64,000 nucleotides of DNA from Paenibacillus antibioticophila (lineage in GTDB: Bacteria; Bacillota; Bacilli; Paenibacillales; Paenibacillaceae), in assembly GCF_000455265.1 (NCBI RefSeq), contig NZ_HG005140.1, positions 1 through 64,000 on the forward strand, given 5' to 3'. The notes under the pieces are model-generated. The model ran no database searches. It saw only the letters and a list, made by a program, of their open reading frames with translations, and was not told the origin of the DNA. Of the stretch, positions 1-8,631 are shown piece after piece. Position numbers and translations under genes: made by a program. Positions within the stretch are counted from its first letter, which is position 1, and each line of letters begins with the position of its first letter.

Positions 1-101
1 AACTTTCAGGAGTGCAAGCACTCCATCAAGTCCGCTCGACTTGCATGTATTAGGCACGCCGCCAGCGTTCGTCCTGAGCCAGGATCAAACTCTCCAATAA
101 A
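1..101 (-). rRNA. 16S ribosomal RNA, 5' end only
   Basis: Read on the minus strand, this is the universal start of bacterial 16S rRNA. It contains the 27F primer region (AGAGTTTGATCCTGGCTCAG) followed by the conserved GGCGGCGTGCCTAATACATG. The mature 5' end is placed near 101, where the Bacilli-type start TTTATTGGAGAG begins. The V1 hairpin that follows has a Paenibacillus-like look, but that is recollection and was not compared with a database. The rest of the gene lies off the left edge, so the rRNA operon is transcribed leftward out of the window. Confidence 0.97.
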
Positions 102-275
102 GTGTTTGACTTGCTCATTTCAAAACTGACGAGAAAATTAATTCTCTTAAAGATGGAATCTCAAACGACACAGGGTCGATTGCAACTCATCTATTTAATA
201 CTCACTCGTTGTTCAGTTTTCAAAGATCAACTTCGGTTCATATTTCGTTACCACCTCATCAGCGGCAACTTTTAT

Positions 276-304
276 AATATAGCATCCTTATCAAATAAAT
301 GCAA
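276..304 (-). promoter_or_regulatory. rRNA operon promoter
   Basis: On the minus strand, TTGCAT (299-304) and TATATT (276-281) are separated by exactly 17 bases. Transcription would start near 269 and run into the 16S gene through a leader of about 170 nt. The layout and AT-rich upstream flank fit a strong sigma-A rRNA promoter. A second, more distal promoter is common for such operons but was not identified. Confidence 0.75.
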
Positions 305-492
305 GGGTATTTCGAAAATAAATATTTACGATACATCATACGATATCTTTAAATGAGTAGCGCGTAGCAACCGTTCAGAATACTCGCCGTTATTCACTCT
401 ACTTTCGCAGCTTGATTTTGATAGTCCAATTGGCTAGCCTCAGCGCCAAGCAGATAAAATTGAGTAATCCGCGTTCAGCTAGAGGATACTCT

Positions 493-521
493 GTGACAGC
501 TAAAAAAAATCGAACGATATT
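493..521 (+). promoter_or_regulatory. candidate promoter of the ECF sigma operon
   Basis: GTGACA (493-498) and GATATT (516-521) are 17 bases apart, about 60 bases upstream of the sigma gene. The match to the sigma-A consensus is moderate. ECF operons are often self-activated from a different promoter type, and no classic AAC/CGT ECF motif was found, so this is tentative. Confidence 0.3.
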
Positions 522-582
522 CTTAAAACTTGCGAATATAGAATATAGCATGTAAGGCCACAGGGGGAGGCGGAAATGATTC

Positions 583-1143
583 ATGAACAAGATTAAGCAA
601 TTAATTGAGCAGACACAGGCCGGTAGCATGGAGGCTTATGGTGAACTTTACGAAATAACCGTTGAGGATGTGTACAAAACGGTTCGATTGCTTATGGGCA
701 ATGCATCAGAGACGGACGATATCGTACAAGATACCTACCTCCAAGCACATCGCTCTTTAGACAAATACAATCCTACTCGTCCTTTTCATGCCTGGCTTAT
801 GGGAATCGCAATGAAGCAGGTTCAGACATGCCGCAGAAAAAAATGGAAATATTGGAGGCTGATCGAGCGAGCACAGACTTTAAAAGCAATACAAGCAGAC
901 TTCTCCATTGAGCTGACAGACAAAATGTCCCATCAGCCCTTGATTCATAAAGTAGACCGGCTTCCTTTCAAATTGAGACAAGTGATTATTTTGCATTATT
1001 TCAACCAATATTCTCAGGAAGAAATTTCCGTACTGCTCAACCTTCCACTCGGAACCGTGAAATCCCGCATTCATGCTGGACTAACAAAGCTCAGAAAAAA
1101 ACATCTGCTGTTCAATTCAACGTTACGAAAGGTGGAGGATTAA
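583..1143 (+). CDS. ECF-type RNA polymerase sigma factor
   Basis: This is a sigma-70 family alternative sigma factor of extracytoplasmic-function size (186 aa). Region 2 is visible at about residues 20-85, with the typical core-binding stretch DDIVQDTYLQAHRSL and the aromatic promoter-melting segment ending in AWLMGIA. Region 4 is at about 120-175, with the helix-turn-helix YSQEEISVLLNLPLGTVKSR. The ATG at 583 is preceded by GGGGGAGG at 12 bases. An ATG slightly upstream (576) is followed by an early stop. The anti-sigma gene begins 2 bases after the stop, so the pair is an operon and the sigma factor is probably held inactive by that membrane protein. The inducing signal cannot be told from sequence. 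Confidence 0.93.
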   Translation: MNKIKQLIEQTQAGSMEAYGELYEITVEDVYKTVRLLMGNASETDDIVQDTYLQAHRSLDKYNPTRPFHAWLMGIAMKQVQTCRRKKWKYWRLIERAQTLKAIQADFSIELTDKMSHQPLIHKVDRLPFKLRQVIILHYFNQYSQEEISVLLNLPLGTVKSRIHAGLTKLRKKHLLFNSTLRKVED

Positions 1144-1145
1144 TC

Positions 1146-1892
1146 ATGAACCTGGAGGAAAAAGTGCAGGCAGTCTTGCATGAGCATACGAAGGATTGGA
1201 CAGCTCCGCAGCATATTCGTCCTCACTTGCTGCAAAAGCTTGCGACAGAGCCGAGGGGATACAGAATGAAGAAGTGGGGAATGATCGCAATCATTACGGC
1301 TCTATTAGCGATTCCTACAGGAGTCTATGCAGGCTATAGCTATTTGGCCGATTACATTTACGGCTCTCAAGACAATATGCTCAAGCTCGGGGGTACCCAG
1401 CAGCAATATGAGGCCTTAGAAGAAAAACTGCTTCACAGCAAACAGTATTTCAGTGAGGCTGAATTCTCATCTTTTATGGATATTTTAAAAGAGCTGGGAC
1501 AGTTCTATCTGACCTATGCCGACGAAAATGGAATCGTCCATCCAGAGCAATGGAATGAGCAGGATCAGGCGCGTTATAAAGCCTTGGCTGCTGAAGTGGA
1601 GCCTCTCCTAAAGCGGCTTGACGAGTTAGAGAAGCAAGCTTCAGCCTCTTCGATGGATGATGTCCTCTTTTGGGAAGAAGCGCTGAAAGTAGCCGAGGCA
1701 CAATTGAGTCAGGACGAATTCCGGGAGTTTAACGAATTGTACCAAGCCATGTGGACTTACAAGTCGCTCGTTACAGATGCAGATCAAAGCCTGCACTGGG
1801 ATCGAATTTCTAAGGAGGAACAAGCCGAGGTCAAGCTTAAAACACAAAAATTAATGCGCTATCTGGAGCGATTGGGATATAAGGTGGAATGA
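1146..1892 (+). CDS. Membrane-anchored anti-sigma factor (DUF3600-like)
   Basis: This 248-aa protein probably sequesters the ECF sigma factor encoded just upstream. A short cytoplasmic N-terminus (about 1-42) precedes a single membrane segment near residues 44-64 (GMIAIITALLAIPTGVYAGY). A long, charged, helical extracytoplasmic domain follows. That domain resembles the DUF3600 family, in which some Bacillus members were annotated from structures as negative effectors of ECF sigma factors. This assignment rests on pattern memory plus position and was not searched. There is no zinc-binding HxxxCxxC motif, so it is not a ZAS-type anti-sigma factor. A GGTGGAGG ribosome site lies 8 bases before the ATG. 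Confidence 0.65.
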   Translation: MNLEEKVQAVLHEHTKDWTAPQHIRPHLLQKLATEPRGYRMKKWGMIAIITALLAIPTGVYAGYSYLADYIYGSQDNMLKLGGTQQQYEALEEKLLHSKQYFSEAEFSSFMDILKELGQFYLTYADENGIVHPEQWNEQDQARYKALAAEVEPLLKRLDELEKQASASSMDDVLFWEEALKVAEAQLSQDEFREFNELYQAMWTYKSLVTDADQSLHWDRISKEEQAEVKLKTQKLMRYLERLGYKVE

Positions 1893-1917
1893 CCTGCTGT
1901 CAACTGCTCCTGAGCTA

Positions 1918-1956
1918 TAAAACAGCACCCCCATCTATCCTGAATGGAGGTGCTGT
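1918..1956 (-). terminator. Terminator of the ABC/OCD operon
   Basis: ACAGCACC (1922-1929) pairs with GGTGCTGT (1949-1956), and an inner CCAT/ATGG pairing extends the stem. Read on the minus strand, the hairpin is followed by TTTTATAG. It therefore ends the minus-strand operon that finishes at 1985. It may also help stop the sigma operon coming from the left, although that side has no clear T-run. Confidence 0.7.
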
Positions 1957-1984
1957 GCTCATTCCAAGTCATAAAACTGTAATG

Positions 1985-2530
1985 TTACTCATGGCTCGGC
2001 AGGACCTTTTTATCAAATTCCACGGCATACAGATATTCATCCAGATCCACCTTCAGGGCTGAATTAAATGTATTGGATGCGATCATTTTGCAGCCTACGG
2101 TCGTGATCAGTACGATTTCTTCATTATTGAAGTGCTTCTTCAAGCCTTCGTACACCTCATCAGGAATATGGTTCGGGTCGTTCACGAGTCCTCTTCCGTA
2201 AGCAATCAGAATATTTTCAACCTCTGTAAACTCAAATTCGTCAAAGGCGATATTCAAATCCTTCAGCAGCTTGGCGTGATAGGTCGAGCAGACAAGGCAG
2301 TCATTTTCAGTGGAAATGGCGTAGCAGTAAAAATATACGGCCCGGCTGCCGATGATCTTCTCCAACTCGTCCCGCACCGGATAGAATTCCATTGCACGGA
2401 AAGACGGCATTGAATATAGAAGCGTCTTTACCATATTTGTAACTCTCTTATTCTCTTCCAGCCGCTTCGTGACAAACTCTCTGGCTTCTTGCGGCATTTC
2501 CTCCAGATTAGGCAACGGTACGATACTCAC
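1985..2530 (-). CDS. AhpD-like carboxymuconolactone decarboxylase family protein
   Basis: This 181-aa protein is of the CMD/AhpD superfamily. It carries the hallmark redox core EnDCLVCSTYHAKLL (about residues 75-89): a CxxC pair with a downstream histidine, as in alkylhydroperoxidase AhpD. Members with this core are usually thiol-dependent peroxidases or disulfide reductants, but many have unknown substrates. It is the last gene of the eight-gene operon, 19 bases after the OppF-like ATPase. That position suggests it protects or modifies a compound handled by the transporter. A CTCC/GGAGG-type ribosome site precedes the ATG. The family is clear; the role is inferred only. Confidence 0.8.
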   Translation of the reverse strand: MSIVPLPNLEEMPQEAREFVTKRLEENKRVTNMVKTLLYSMPSFRAMEFYPVRDELEKIIGSRAVYFYCYAISTENDCLVCSTYHAKLLKDLNIAFDEFEFTEVENILIAYGRGLVNDPNHIPDEVYEGLKKHFNNEEIVLITTVGCKMIASNTFNSALKVDLDEYLYAVEFDKKVLPSHE

Positions 2531-2549
2531 TTTGCATTCCTCCTGTTGT

Positions 2550-3332
2550 TTAATATTCGAAGTAAGGCAGCTCGATCTTGGGGATCGACTGAATCAAGGT
2601 TTGGGTATAGGGATGCTCAGGTGAATGGAACACTTGCGCTGTAGCGCCCGTCTCCACGACCTCCCCCTGCTTCATGACAAGCACACGATTGGAGATCGTA
2701 TAGATAACTTCAAGGCCATGTGCGATAAAAATATAGGAAAACCCGCGGCTCCGCTGCAATTCCTGCAACAGCTCCAGAATTTGAGACTGAATCGTCATAT
2801 CCAGCGCAGAGGTAGGCTCGTCACACACCATAATTGAAGGCTCTGCAGCTAACGCCCGCGCAATTCCGATCCGTTGACATTGCCCCCCGGACAGTTCTTT
2901 CGGATACCTGTCACGATAGGATTGCGGAATCCCGACATCATCCAACAGTTCATTGATGCGTGAATTCAGAGCTTCTCCGCGCAGATTGAAATACAGCTTG
3001 AGCGGTTCTGCCAGGATATCCTTGATTTTAAGACGCGGATTTAGCGAGGACACAGGATCCTGGAAAATATACTGGATATTCCGTTTCATATCCTTGCTCC
3101 GGCGACTCTCCATGGCCTGCCCGTTCAGCACGAGCGAACCGGAGGTTGCGGGCAGCATCCCGGCTACCATCTTGGCGACGGTTGTCTTGCCGCTTCCCGA
3201 CTCCCCGACGATGCCCAGCGTCTCCCCTTGGGCCAGGGTGAATGATACATCTTTAACGGCGCTGAAATCCGGTCCGCCCTTTCTCTTATAGATCTTATTT
3301 AAATGTGATACTTCCAATAAGGTCTGCTCCAT
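2550..3332 (-). CDS. Dipeptide/opine-type ABC transporter ATP-binding protein (OppF/DppF-like)
   Basis: This 260-aa ABC ATPase is one of two that energise the importer of this operon at the inner face of the membrane. Walker A is GESGSGKTT (about residues 42-50), the signature is LSGGQ followed by CQRIGIARAL (about 146-160), and Walker B is SIMVCDEPTSALD (about 166-178). The H-loop histidine is in IFIAHGLEV. The C-terminal HPYTQTLIQSIP stretch is typical of the peptide/nickel OppD/OppF class. It pairs with the 277-aa ATPase upstream, from which it is 53 bases away. Confidence 0.92.
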   Translation of the reverse strand: MEQTLLEVSHLNKIYKRKGGPDFSAVKDVSFTLAQGETLGIVGESGSGKTTVAKMVAGMLPATSGSLVLNGQAMESRRSKDMKRNIQYIFQDPVSSLNPRLKIKDILAEPLKLYFNLRGEALNSRINELLDDVGIPQSYRDRYPKELSGGQCQRIGIARALAAEPSIMVCDEPTSALDMTIQSQILELLQELQRSRGFSYIFIAHGLEVIYTISNRVLVMKQGEVVETGATAQVFHSPEHPYTQTLIQSIPKIELPYFEY

Positions 3333-3385
3333 GCTGTCTCCCCCCCCTTTCCGTGTCCATTTTCATCTCAGGTATTCACCGGAAG

Positions 3386-4219
3386 CTAAGGCTTAGCCCC
3401 AGGGGTCTGCTCCTGATAATAAATACGAGGCATGCTGTTCAGCAACTGCTTGGTATAGGCATGGCTTGGTCGGGTAAAGATGTCATCCCGAGTGCCGGCT
3501 TCAACCAGCTCGCCTTGTCTCAGTACGAGCACGCGATCCGCCATTTCGTACACTACGCCAAGGTCATGGGTAATGAACATGATGGTCATATCGTACTGCT
3601 GCTTCAGCTGGCGGATCAGCTTCAGAATATTGGATTGTACGGTTACATCCAATGCCGTGGTCGGTTCATCTGCAATCAAAAGACGCGGACGGGTAGAGAG
3701 CGCCATCGCAATCATCACCCGTTGTCTCATTCCGCCAGAGAGCTGGAAGGGGTACTGCTTCACGACCTCGTCCGCATGCCGGATATCCACTTGCTCCAGC
3801 AACTGCTGGGCCTGCTCCAGAGCCTGCCGCTTGCTCACCTTCTCCTTTGAATGTAGCCGAATCAGATCCACCATCTGCGTTCCTATTGTATATACAGGAT
3901 TCAAGGCGCTCAAAGCGTCCTGGAATACCATGGCTATCTGATCGCCGCGAATTCGCTCCATTTCCTGTTCATGAAGAGCCAGCAAATTCCGTCCGTTGAA
4001 CCAAATTTCTCCCTCGGGATAGCTGGCTGTCTCGGTTGGAAGCAGCTGCATGATCGCTTTAGCTGTCACACTTTTACCGCTGCCCGACTCCCCGACCAGA
4101 CAGACGGTCTCCCCTTGGTAAATATCGAAGGACAAGCCGGAGAATATCGGCGTTGTCACTTGGTTTTTGGTAAATGCGACGCTCAAATTCTGTATTTTAA
4201 GCAACTTCTCCTTGCTCAT
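3386..4219 (-). CDS. Dipeptide/opine-type ABC transporter ATP-binding protein (OppD/DppD-like)
   Basis: This 277-aa ABC ATPase has Walker A GESGSGKSV (about residues 38-46), signature LSGGMRQRVMIAMAL and Walker B LLIADEPTTALD, with the H-loop at ITHDLG. The C-terminal HAYTKQLLNSMP region matches the oligopeptide/dipeptide class. OppD proteins usually carry a C-terminal cysteine cluster for an iron-sulfur centre; this shorter protein lacks it, as do many nickel- and opine-type ATPases. Its ATG overlaps the stop of the upstream ornithine cyclodeaminase-like gene (ATGA, 4216-4219), so translation is probably coupled. Confidence 0.92.
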   Translation of the reverse strand: MSKEKLLKIQNLSVAFTKNQVTTPIFSGLSFDIYQGETVCLVGESGSGKSVTAKAIMQLLPTETASYPEGEIWFNGRNLLALHEQEMERIRGDQIAMVFQDALSALNPVYTIGTQMVDLIRLHSKEKVSKRQALEQAQQLLEQVDIRHADEVVKQYPFQLSGGMRQRVMIAMALSTRPRLLIADEPTTALDVTVQSNILKLIRQLKQQYDMTIMFITHDLGVVYEMADRVLVLRQGELVEAGTRDDIFTRPSHAYTKQLLNSMPRIYYQEQTPGAKP

Positions 4220-5253
4220 ATTGACGTCACCTCTTCCCCATACAAGTCAAACCGGGACAGATGAGCCTCTCCCGATTGCTGAAGCCGCCGCAGCGCCTCG
4301 GCAGCCAGGGCCAGGTCGAAGATCGGCAGTCCAAAGCCGTTGAACATCAGTTTTTGCTGTTTATTCTGCTTGATCGGGCTCATCGCAACTGCGCGCTCCC
4401 CCTTATCCTGCGGAAGCAATGTTTCCAGCAGCGTCACCTTTTCCTCGATCGAAGCATCCGTCCGGGCCAGCCGGAACAGCGATTGGCTGCTCGTCTTCAC
4501 TCCTGCCCGAAAATCATCGCACACGATGTGATCGAAGGATTGAATGGCTGCAGCCTCAATATCATTCATGCCAATGTGTACATAGAAATGGCCGGGACAA
4601 AAATGCTCCGCCTTCAGATACGGCTCGGCAGCAGAGGTTACCCCCATGACGATTTGCGCAAAATCCAATCGGTCGGGCAGCGTTGGATGTAGTATCCCTG
4701 CAATGCTGCGCTGCTTCAATTGCTCGGCAAACCGCTCGTGGATGGCTTGAGCATGCTCCTGATGTCGGCTCCAGAAATGGACCTCCCTCAATTGAGGAAG
4801 AAACGGAAGCAGGCCCGCCAATTGATGTGCAGCCTGAAACCCAGAGCCGCAGATCAAGACAGACCGAACCTCAGCGTCTGCCAGATACTTAAGCGCCGTC
4901 GAGGATACCCCCGCCGTTCGCAGGCCGCTGATCAATTGCCCTTCCACCAAAGCCGTAGGCACCCCCGACTGCATATCATTAAGGACAATGACCGGATTGG
5001 TATATGAACCCTGTCTGGATGCCTTCGGGACATGGGTTGTCCACTTGATCCCCGCTACCTGTTCACCGGCTAAGTAGCCAGGCAAGGAATAAAAGGCTCC
5101 CGACTCCAACTGCCGGGGGATCATGGACACTTCCTGCGCGCATGCTGCCCGGGCCGCTCTTTTTTCAATAAAAGTACGTTCCACCAATTCCTGTGCCACC
5201 GACGCATCGGCGATTCCGCTTGCCCTCACCTGCGCTCTTGTAACAAGATACAT
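4216..5253 (-). CDS. Ornithine cyclodeaminase / mu-crystallin family enzyme
   Basis: This 345-aa NAD(P)-dependent enzyme belongs to the family that includes ornithine cyclodeaminase, alanine dehydrogenase Ala, SbnB and EutC. The Rossmann dinucleotide site is VRSVLICGSGFQAAHQLAG (about residues 129-147). Upstream is the conserved GLRTAGVSSTALKYLA, and the substrate-side lysine lies in VAGIKWTTHVP (about 67-77). The gene sits inside an ABC-importer operon between the permease and ATPase genes, so the imported compound is probably its substrate or precursor. A family member (EutC) occurs with an AspA/AstE-type deacylase in ectoine catabolic clusters, and the same pairing is seen here. The exact reaction cannot be read from sequence. 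Confidence 0.85.
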   Translation of the reverse strand: MYLVTRAQVRASGIADASVAQELVERTFIEKRAARAACAQEVSMIPRQLESGAFYSLPGYLAGEQVAGIKWTTHVPKASRQGSYTNPVIVLNDMQSGVPTALVEGQLISGLRTAGVSSTALKYLADAEVRSVLICGSGFQAAHQLAGLLPFLPQLREVHFWSRHQEHAQAIHERFAEQLKQRSIAGILHPTLPDRLDFAQIVMGVTSAAEPYLKAEHFCPGHFYVHIGMNDIEAAAIQSFDHIVCDDFRAGVKTSSQSLFRLARTDASIEEKVTLLETLLPQDKGERAVAMSPIKQNKQQKLMFNGFGLPIFDLALAAEALRRLQQSGEAHLSRFDLYGEEVTSI

Positions 5254-5265
5254 GCCGCATCCTCC

Positions 5266-6102
5266 TTATCCTTCCGACTTCTCCCGCAGCCAGTCACTAA
5301 ACAAATTAATAGTTAAAATCACAAAGGCAATGACCAGACCGGGAATCGTAGACAGCCACCAGGCCGAGCCAATGTAGCTCTTCCCGTCGTTGATCATGCC
5401 GCCCCAGGTCGGTGTCGACACATCCACGCCCAAACCGAGGAAGCTGAGCGATGCAGCCAACAGGATCATCCGCGACATTTGCAGCGAGGCCTGCGTCAGA
5501 ATGGTAAACCACGTATTCGGCAAAATATGCCGCCACATAATCACGATGCTGGGAACTCCCATCGCTTTGGCCGCTTCAACAAACTCCATCTCCTTCAAGG
5601 AGAGCACCTGGCTTCGAACTACACGGGCAAAGGTGACCCATCCCGTAATGGATAATACGATTACGATGTTCGTAAGCCCTGAACCCAGCACCGCCACCAT
5701 AACGATCGCCAGCAGCATACTCGGAATCGAGAGCTGGATATCTGCCAGCCGCATCATGACCGCATCCACTTTGCCTCCGAAATATCCGGCAATAATACCG
5801 ATCGCACTACCCGTGATTCCGGCGAACAGCACCGATACAATACTCATCCACAGGGAAAGCTGTCCTCCATACAGCAAGCGGCTTAACACATCTCTCCCCA
5901 ACTGGTCTGTTCCCAGCAGGCTGATCCCGGAATGAGAGGTGTAGTGACTTAATGGTGAAATCAGAATATCCTGCAAGGACTGCTGATACGGGTCATAAGG
6001 AGAGAACCAGGGGGCAAATATGGTCACGATGAAAATGATGCCCAGCAGCCCGCTGCTAATGATCCCCTTCCAATTCCCGCGCAGTACGAGTCTCTTCTTC
6101 AT
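5266..6102 (-). CDS. ABC transporter permease (DppC/OppC-like)
   Basis: This 278-aa integral membrane permease has an N-terminal OppC_N-type segment (SSGLLGIIFIVTIFAPWFSPYDP), then the motif GTDQLGRDVLSRLLYG that marks the DppC/OppC/NikC class. The BPD_transp_1 domain has about five further helices. The ATPase-contact EAA loop is EAAKAMGVPSIVIMWRHILPN (about residues 177-197). It forms the membrane channel with the DppB-like permease encoded 19 bases upstream. It is followed 12 bases later by the cyclodeaminase-like gene. Confidence 0.92.
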   Translation of the reverse strand: MKKRLVLRGNWKGIISSGLLGIIFIVTIFAPWFSPYDPYQQSLQDILISPLSHYTSHSGISLLGTDQLGRDVLSRLLYGGQLSLWMSIVSVLFAGITGSAIGIIAGYFGGKVDAVMMRLADIQLSIPSMLLAIVMVAVLGSGLTNIVIVLSITGWVTFARVVRSQVLSLKEMEFVEAAKAMGVPSIVIMWRHILPNTWFTILTQASLQMSRMILLAASLSFLGLGVDVSTPTWGGMINDGKSYIGSAWWLSTIPGLVIAFVILTINLFSDWLREKSEG

Positions 6103-6121
6103 GAGTCATTCCTCTCTTTAC

Positions 6122-7048
6122 TTATTGCACTTTAATTCTTGGATCAATCCAGAGATAAATCATATCCGTTATAAAGCTAATCAAAATGTACAAGATGCTG
6201 ATGACCAAAATACTTGCCTGAACAAGCGGAAAGTCCCGATTGCTGACCGCCTGCATGATCAATTGTCCGACACCAGGCCAGGAGAAGATCGTCTCCGTCA
6301 CTACCGCTCCGGCAATCATCACTCCGAATTCAAGACTGATCACGGTAACTACCGGCAGCAGCGCATTTTTCAACCCGCGCTTCAGCACCATCCGGCGTTT
6401 GGAGAAGCCTTGCGCCTTGTTCGTAACCATGTAGCTTTGCTGGAGCACATCCATCAAGGAGGAGCGCATCGTTCGGGCGATCGGAGCGATCGGATAAGCG
6501 GCCAGAGTCAGTGCGGGCAGCACCAGCGAGATCAGGCCATTATTCCCCGAGGTAGGAAAGAGATGCAACTGATTCGCAAAAATCATAATAAACACAATCC
6601 CTACCCAAAAAACAGGCAGAGATTGTGTGATAAATATCCATATATTGATTAGGTAATCAATAAAGGTGTTCTTTTTATATGCAGAAATTACACCGGCCGT
6701 CATGCCAACCACAACTGCAATGATAATGGCGGATACAGCCAAATCCATCGTTGCCGGCATCCGCTCCAGCACAAGCTGAAGCGCCGATTCCTTGAAATAC
6801 AGCGAATTCCCGAAGTTCCCGGTCACCATATCCTTTAGATAATCAAAATACTGCACGAGCAAAGGGCGATTGAACCCCAGGCTTTCCCTTAGAGCAGCAA
6901 CCTGATCCTCGCTGGCCTCCGGAGGCAGCATCAGACGGGCAGGATCACCGGATAAACGGATAATGAAAAATACGACCGTCGCCGCGCCCAGTATGGCAAG
7001 AAGGGATTGCAGAAACCGCTTGACTATATATTGTTTCAATCCATACAC
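6122..7048 (-). CDS. ABC transporter permease (DppB/OppB-like)
   Basis: This 308-aa permease begins with YIVKRFLQSLLAILGAATVVFF, the usual first helix of DppB/OppB/NikB proteins, followed by the periplasmic-type loop GDPARLMLPPEASEDQV. The EAA-like loop is near residues 200-220 (TNKAQGFSKRRMVLKRGLKN). The ending FITDMIYLWIDPRIK is characteristic. It partners the DppC-like permease downstream and receives substrate from the lipoprotein encoded just upstream. Confidence 0.93.
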   Translation of the reverse strand: MYGLKQYIVKRFLQSLLAILGAATVVFFIIRLSGDPARLMLPPEASEDQVAALRESLGFNRPLLVQYFDYLKDMVTGNFGNSLYFKESALQLVLERMPATMDLAVSAIIIAVVVGMTAGVISAYKKNTFIDYLINIWIFITQSLPVFWVGIVFIMIFANQLHLFPTSGNNGLISLVLPALTLAAYPIAPIARTMRSSLMDVLQQSYMVTNKAQGFSKRRMVLKRGLKNALLPVVTVISLEFGVMIAGAVVTETIFSWPGVGQLIMQAVSNRDFPLVQASILVISILYILISFITDMIYLWIDPRIKVQ

Positions 7049-7090
7049 ACTCCCATCCCGCAGTCAGGCTGTTAATCGGGCATGCCGCCC

Positions 7091-8626
7091 TTATTGACTA
7101 TCGGCTGCCTTGATGGTGACAACCGGAATCGAACCATCGATACGCCCTTCCCAGTTCAGCTTGTTCGATACACCATAGTACTGGTTCTCTTGATAAAGGA
7201 AAATTCTTGGCGCGTCTTCAAGCACAATTTCTTCAATTTCCTTGTACAGTGTTTTGCGGCGTTCTTCATCCGTAGTCCCTCTGGCTTCCTCCAGCTTGGC
7301 ATCCACTTCAGGATTGTTGTAGGTGGAGTATGACTCACTCGAATGCAGAATGGCATAGATGGCCGCATCGGCATCCAGCGTATTCGTGCTGCTCCAGCCA
7401 AGAACATACATACTGTTTTGTTCGCCAGATGGAACCAGGGTACGGTACACCGAGCTTTCCACATTGTTAACGGTAATGTTGACGCCAATGGCTTTTAACT
7501 GCTCGGCAATAACCTGAGCCACGTCCGTGTTCTTGATGTACCAGTTTACCGTATCAAGCGTTGCAGAGAATCCGTCGGGATATCCTGCTTCGGCCAGAAG
7601 CTGCTTGGCTTTCTCAGGATCATAACCATAAGTATCGAACTCGCCTGCATAGCCAAAGTCCTTCGGTCCGATCAGGCTTTCGGTTTGTACAGCGGCACCG
7701 CGCAGCACATTATCTACGATAGATTGAGTATCGATCGCATAGTTCAAGGCTTGTCTTACCTTCTGATTATTAAATGGCTCCACATCGGTCTTGAATCCGA
7801 CATACACGGTGTTCCCTGCTCTTTCTACTGAAGAAAGCTTCGCACTGGAGGAGCCTTCAATCTTCTCGCGGTCTTCTGGAGATACGGCGGTGATCAGGTC
7901 AACTTCACCATTCAGCAGGGCGCTCACTCTTGTGGAGGCTTCCGGGATCGAACGGAAGGTAACCTTCTTCACTTCCGGCTCTCCGTTCCAATAGTCCGCA
8001 TTTGCTTCCAGGACTACACTGCTGCCTTTATTCCATTCTACGAATTTGTAGGGACCGGTGCCGATCGGCTTCTGGGCAAATTGCTCCTGACCCACCTCTT
8101 CAACATACTTAGGAGGCACGATCTCGGTCGGATAACGGTTGAAACGAGTAGGCACCAATGGATCCGGGTTCTTCGTGATCACATGCACGGTGTGCTCATC
8201 CACAACTTGCACTTCCTGAATGGTAGAAATGTATCCTGAAGTCGGCGCATTATTGTCCGGATTCAACACCCGGTCAATCGAGTATTTTACCGCTTCAGCA
8301 TTGAATGGCTCTCCATTTGTGAACTGCACATTTTCACGCAGCTTGAATTCCCATGTGTTCTCATCCACTTGGCTCCAGCTGGTTGCCAATCCGGGCACCA
8401 GTTGTTCATTTTCATCGCGCTTCACCAAGGTATCAAAAATATTGTCAACGACCTGGGCATTTTCCGTCAGGAAGCCCGGGTCCAGTCCGTTTACGTCAAA
8501 GGCTCTGGCAATCGTAATCTCCAGAGATCCGTCTTGTGCGGCCTCCTTTGGGGTTGTTCCGGTAGAGCATCCCGCCGCAACAATCGTCAAAATAAGCAGT
8601 AAAGCTAACAATCTGGTTCTCTTCAT
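7091..8626 (-). CDS. Family 5 extracellular solute-binding lipoprotein (dipeptide/opine type)
   Basis: This protein of about 511 aa starts with a lipoprotein signal, MKRTRLLALLLILTIVAAGC, whose lipobox cysteine anchors it to the outer face of the membrane. The mature part shows the SBP_bac_5 pattern: LEITIARAFDVNGLDPG, the VKYSIDRVLNP region, KPIGTGPYKF and NQKVRQALNYAID. It captures the substrate for the downstream permeases. The in-frame ATG 9 bases upstream (8635) has its GGAAGG abutting the codon. The ATG at 8626 has AAGGA at 9 bases and is preferred. The gene overlaps the end of the upstream deacylase gene only if the longer start is used. Confidence 0.92.
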   Translation of the reverse strand: MKRTRLLALLLILTIVAAGCSTGTTPKEAAQDGSLEITIARAFDVNGLDPGFLTENAQVVDNIFDTLVKRDENEQLVPGLATSWSQVDENTWEFKLRENVQFTNGEPFNAEAVKYSIDRVLNPDNNAPTSGYISTIQEVQVVDEHTVHVITKNPDPLVPTRFNRYPTEIVPPKYVEEVGQEQFAQKPIGTGPYKFVEWNKGSSVVLEANADYWNGEPEVKKVTFRSIPEASTRVSALLNGEVDLITAVSPEDREKIEGSSSAKLSSVERAGNTVYVGFKTDVEPFNNQKVRQALNYAIDTQSIVDNVLRGAAVQTESLIGPKDFGYAGEFDTYGYDPEKAKQLLAEAGYPDGFSATLDTVNWYIKNTDVAQVIAEQLKAIGVNITVNNVESSVYRTLVPSGEQNSMYVLGWSSTNTLDADAAIYAILHSSESYSTYNNPEVDAKLEEARGTTDEERRKTLYKEIEEIVLEDAPRIFLYQENQYYGVSNKLNWEGRIDGSIPVVTIKAADSQ

Positions 8627-8631
8627 CTCCG

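Larger units (their letters stand above)
102..582. other. rRNA leader and divergent intergenic region
   Basis: No convincing gene lies here. The left part (102-275) is the AT-rich leader of the rRNA operon, read leftward. The right part leads into the ECF sigma gene and holds one candidate promoter. An inverted repeat, ATATTCT and AGAATAT, flanks about 13 bases near 517-543 and could be a regulator site. The short open frames in this stretch have no ribosome binding sites. Confidence 0.6.
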
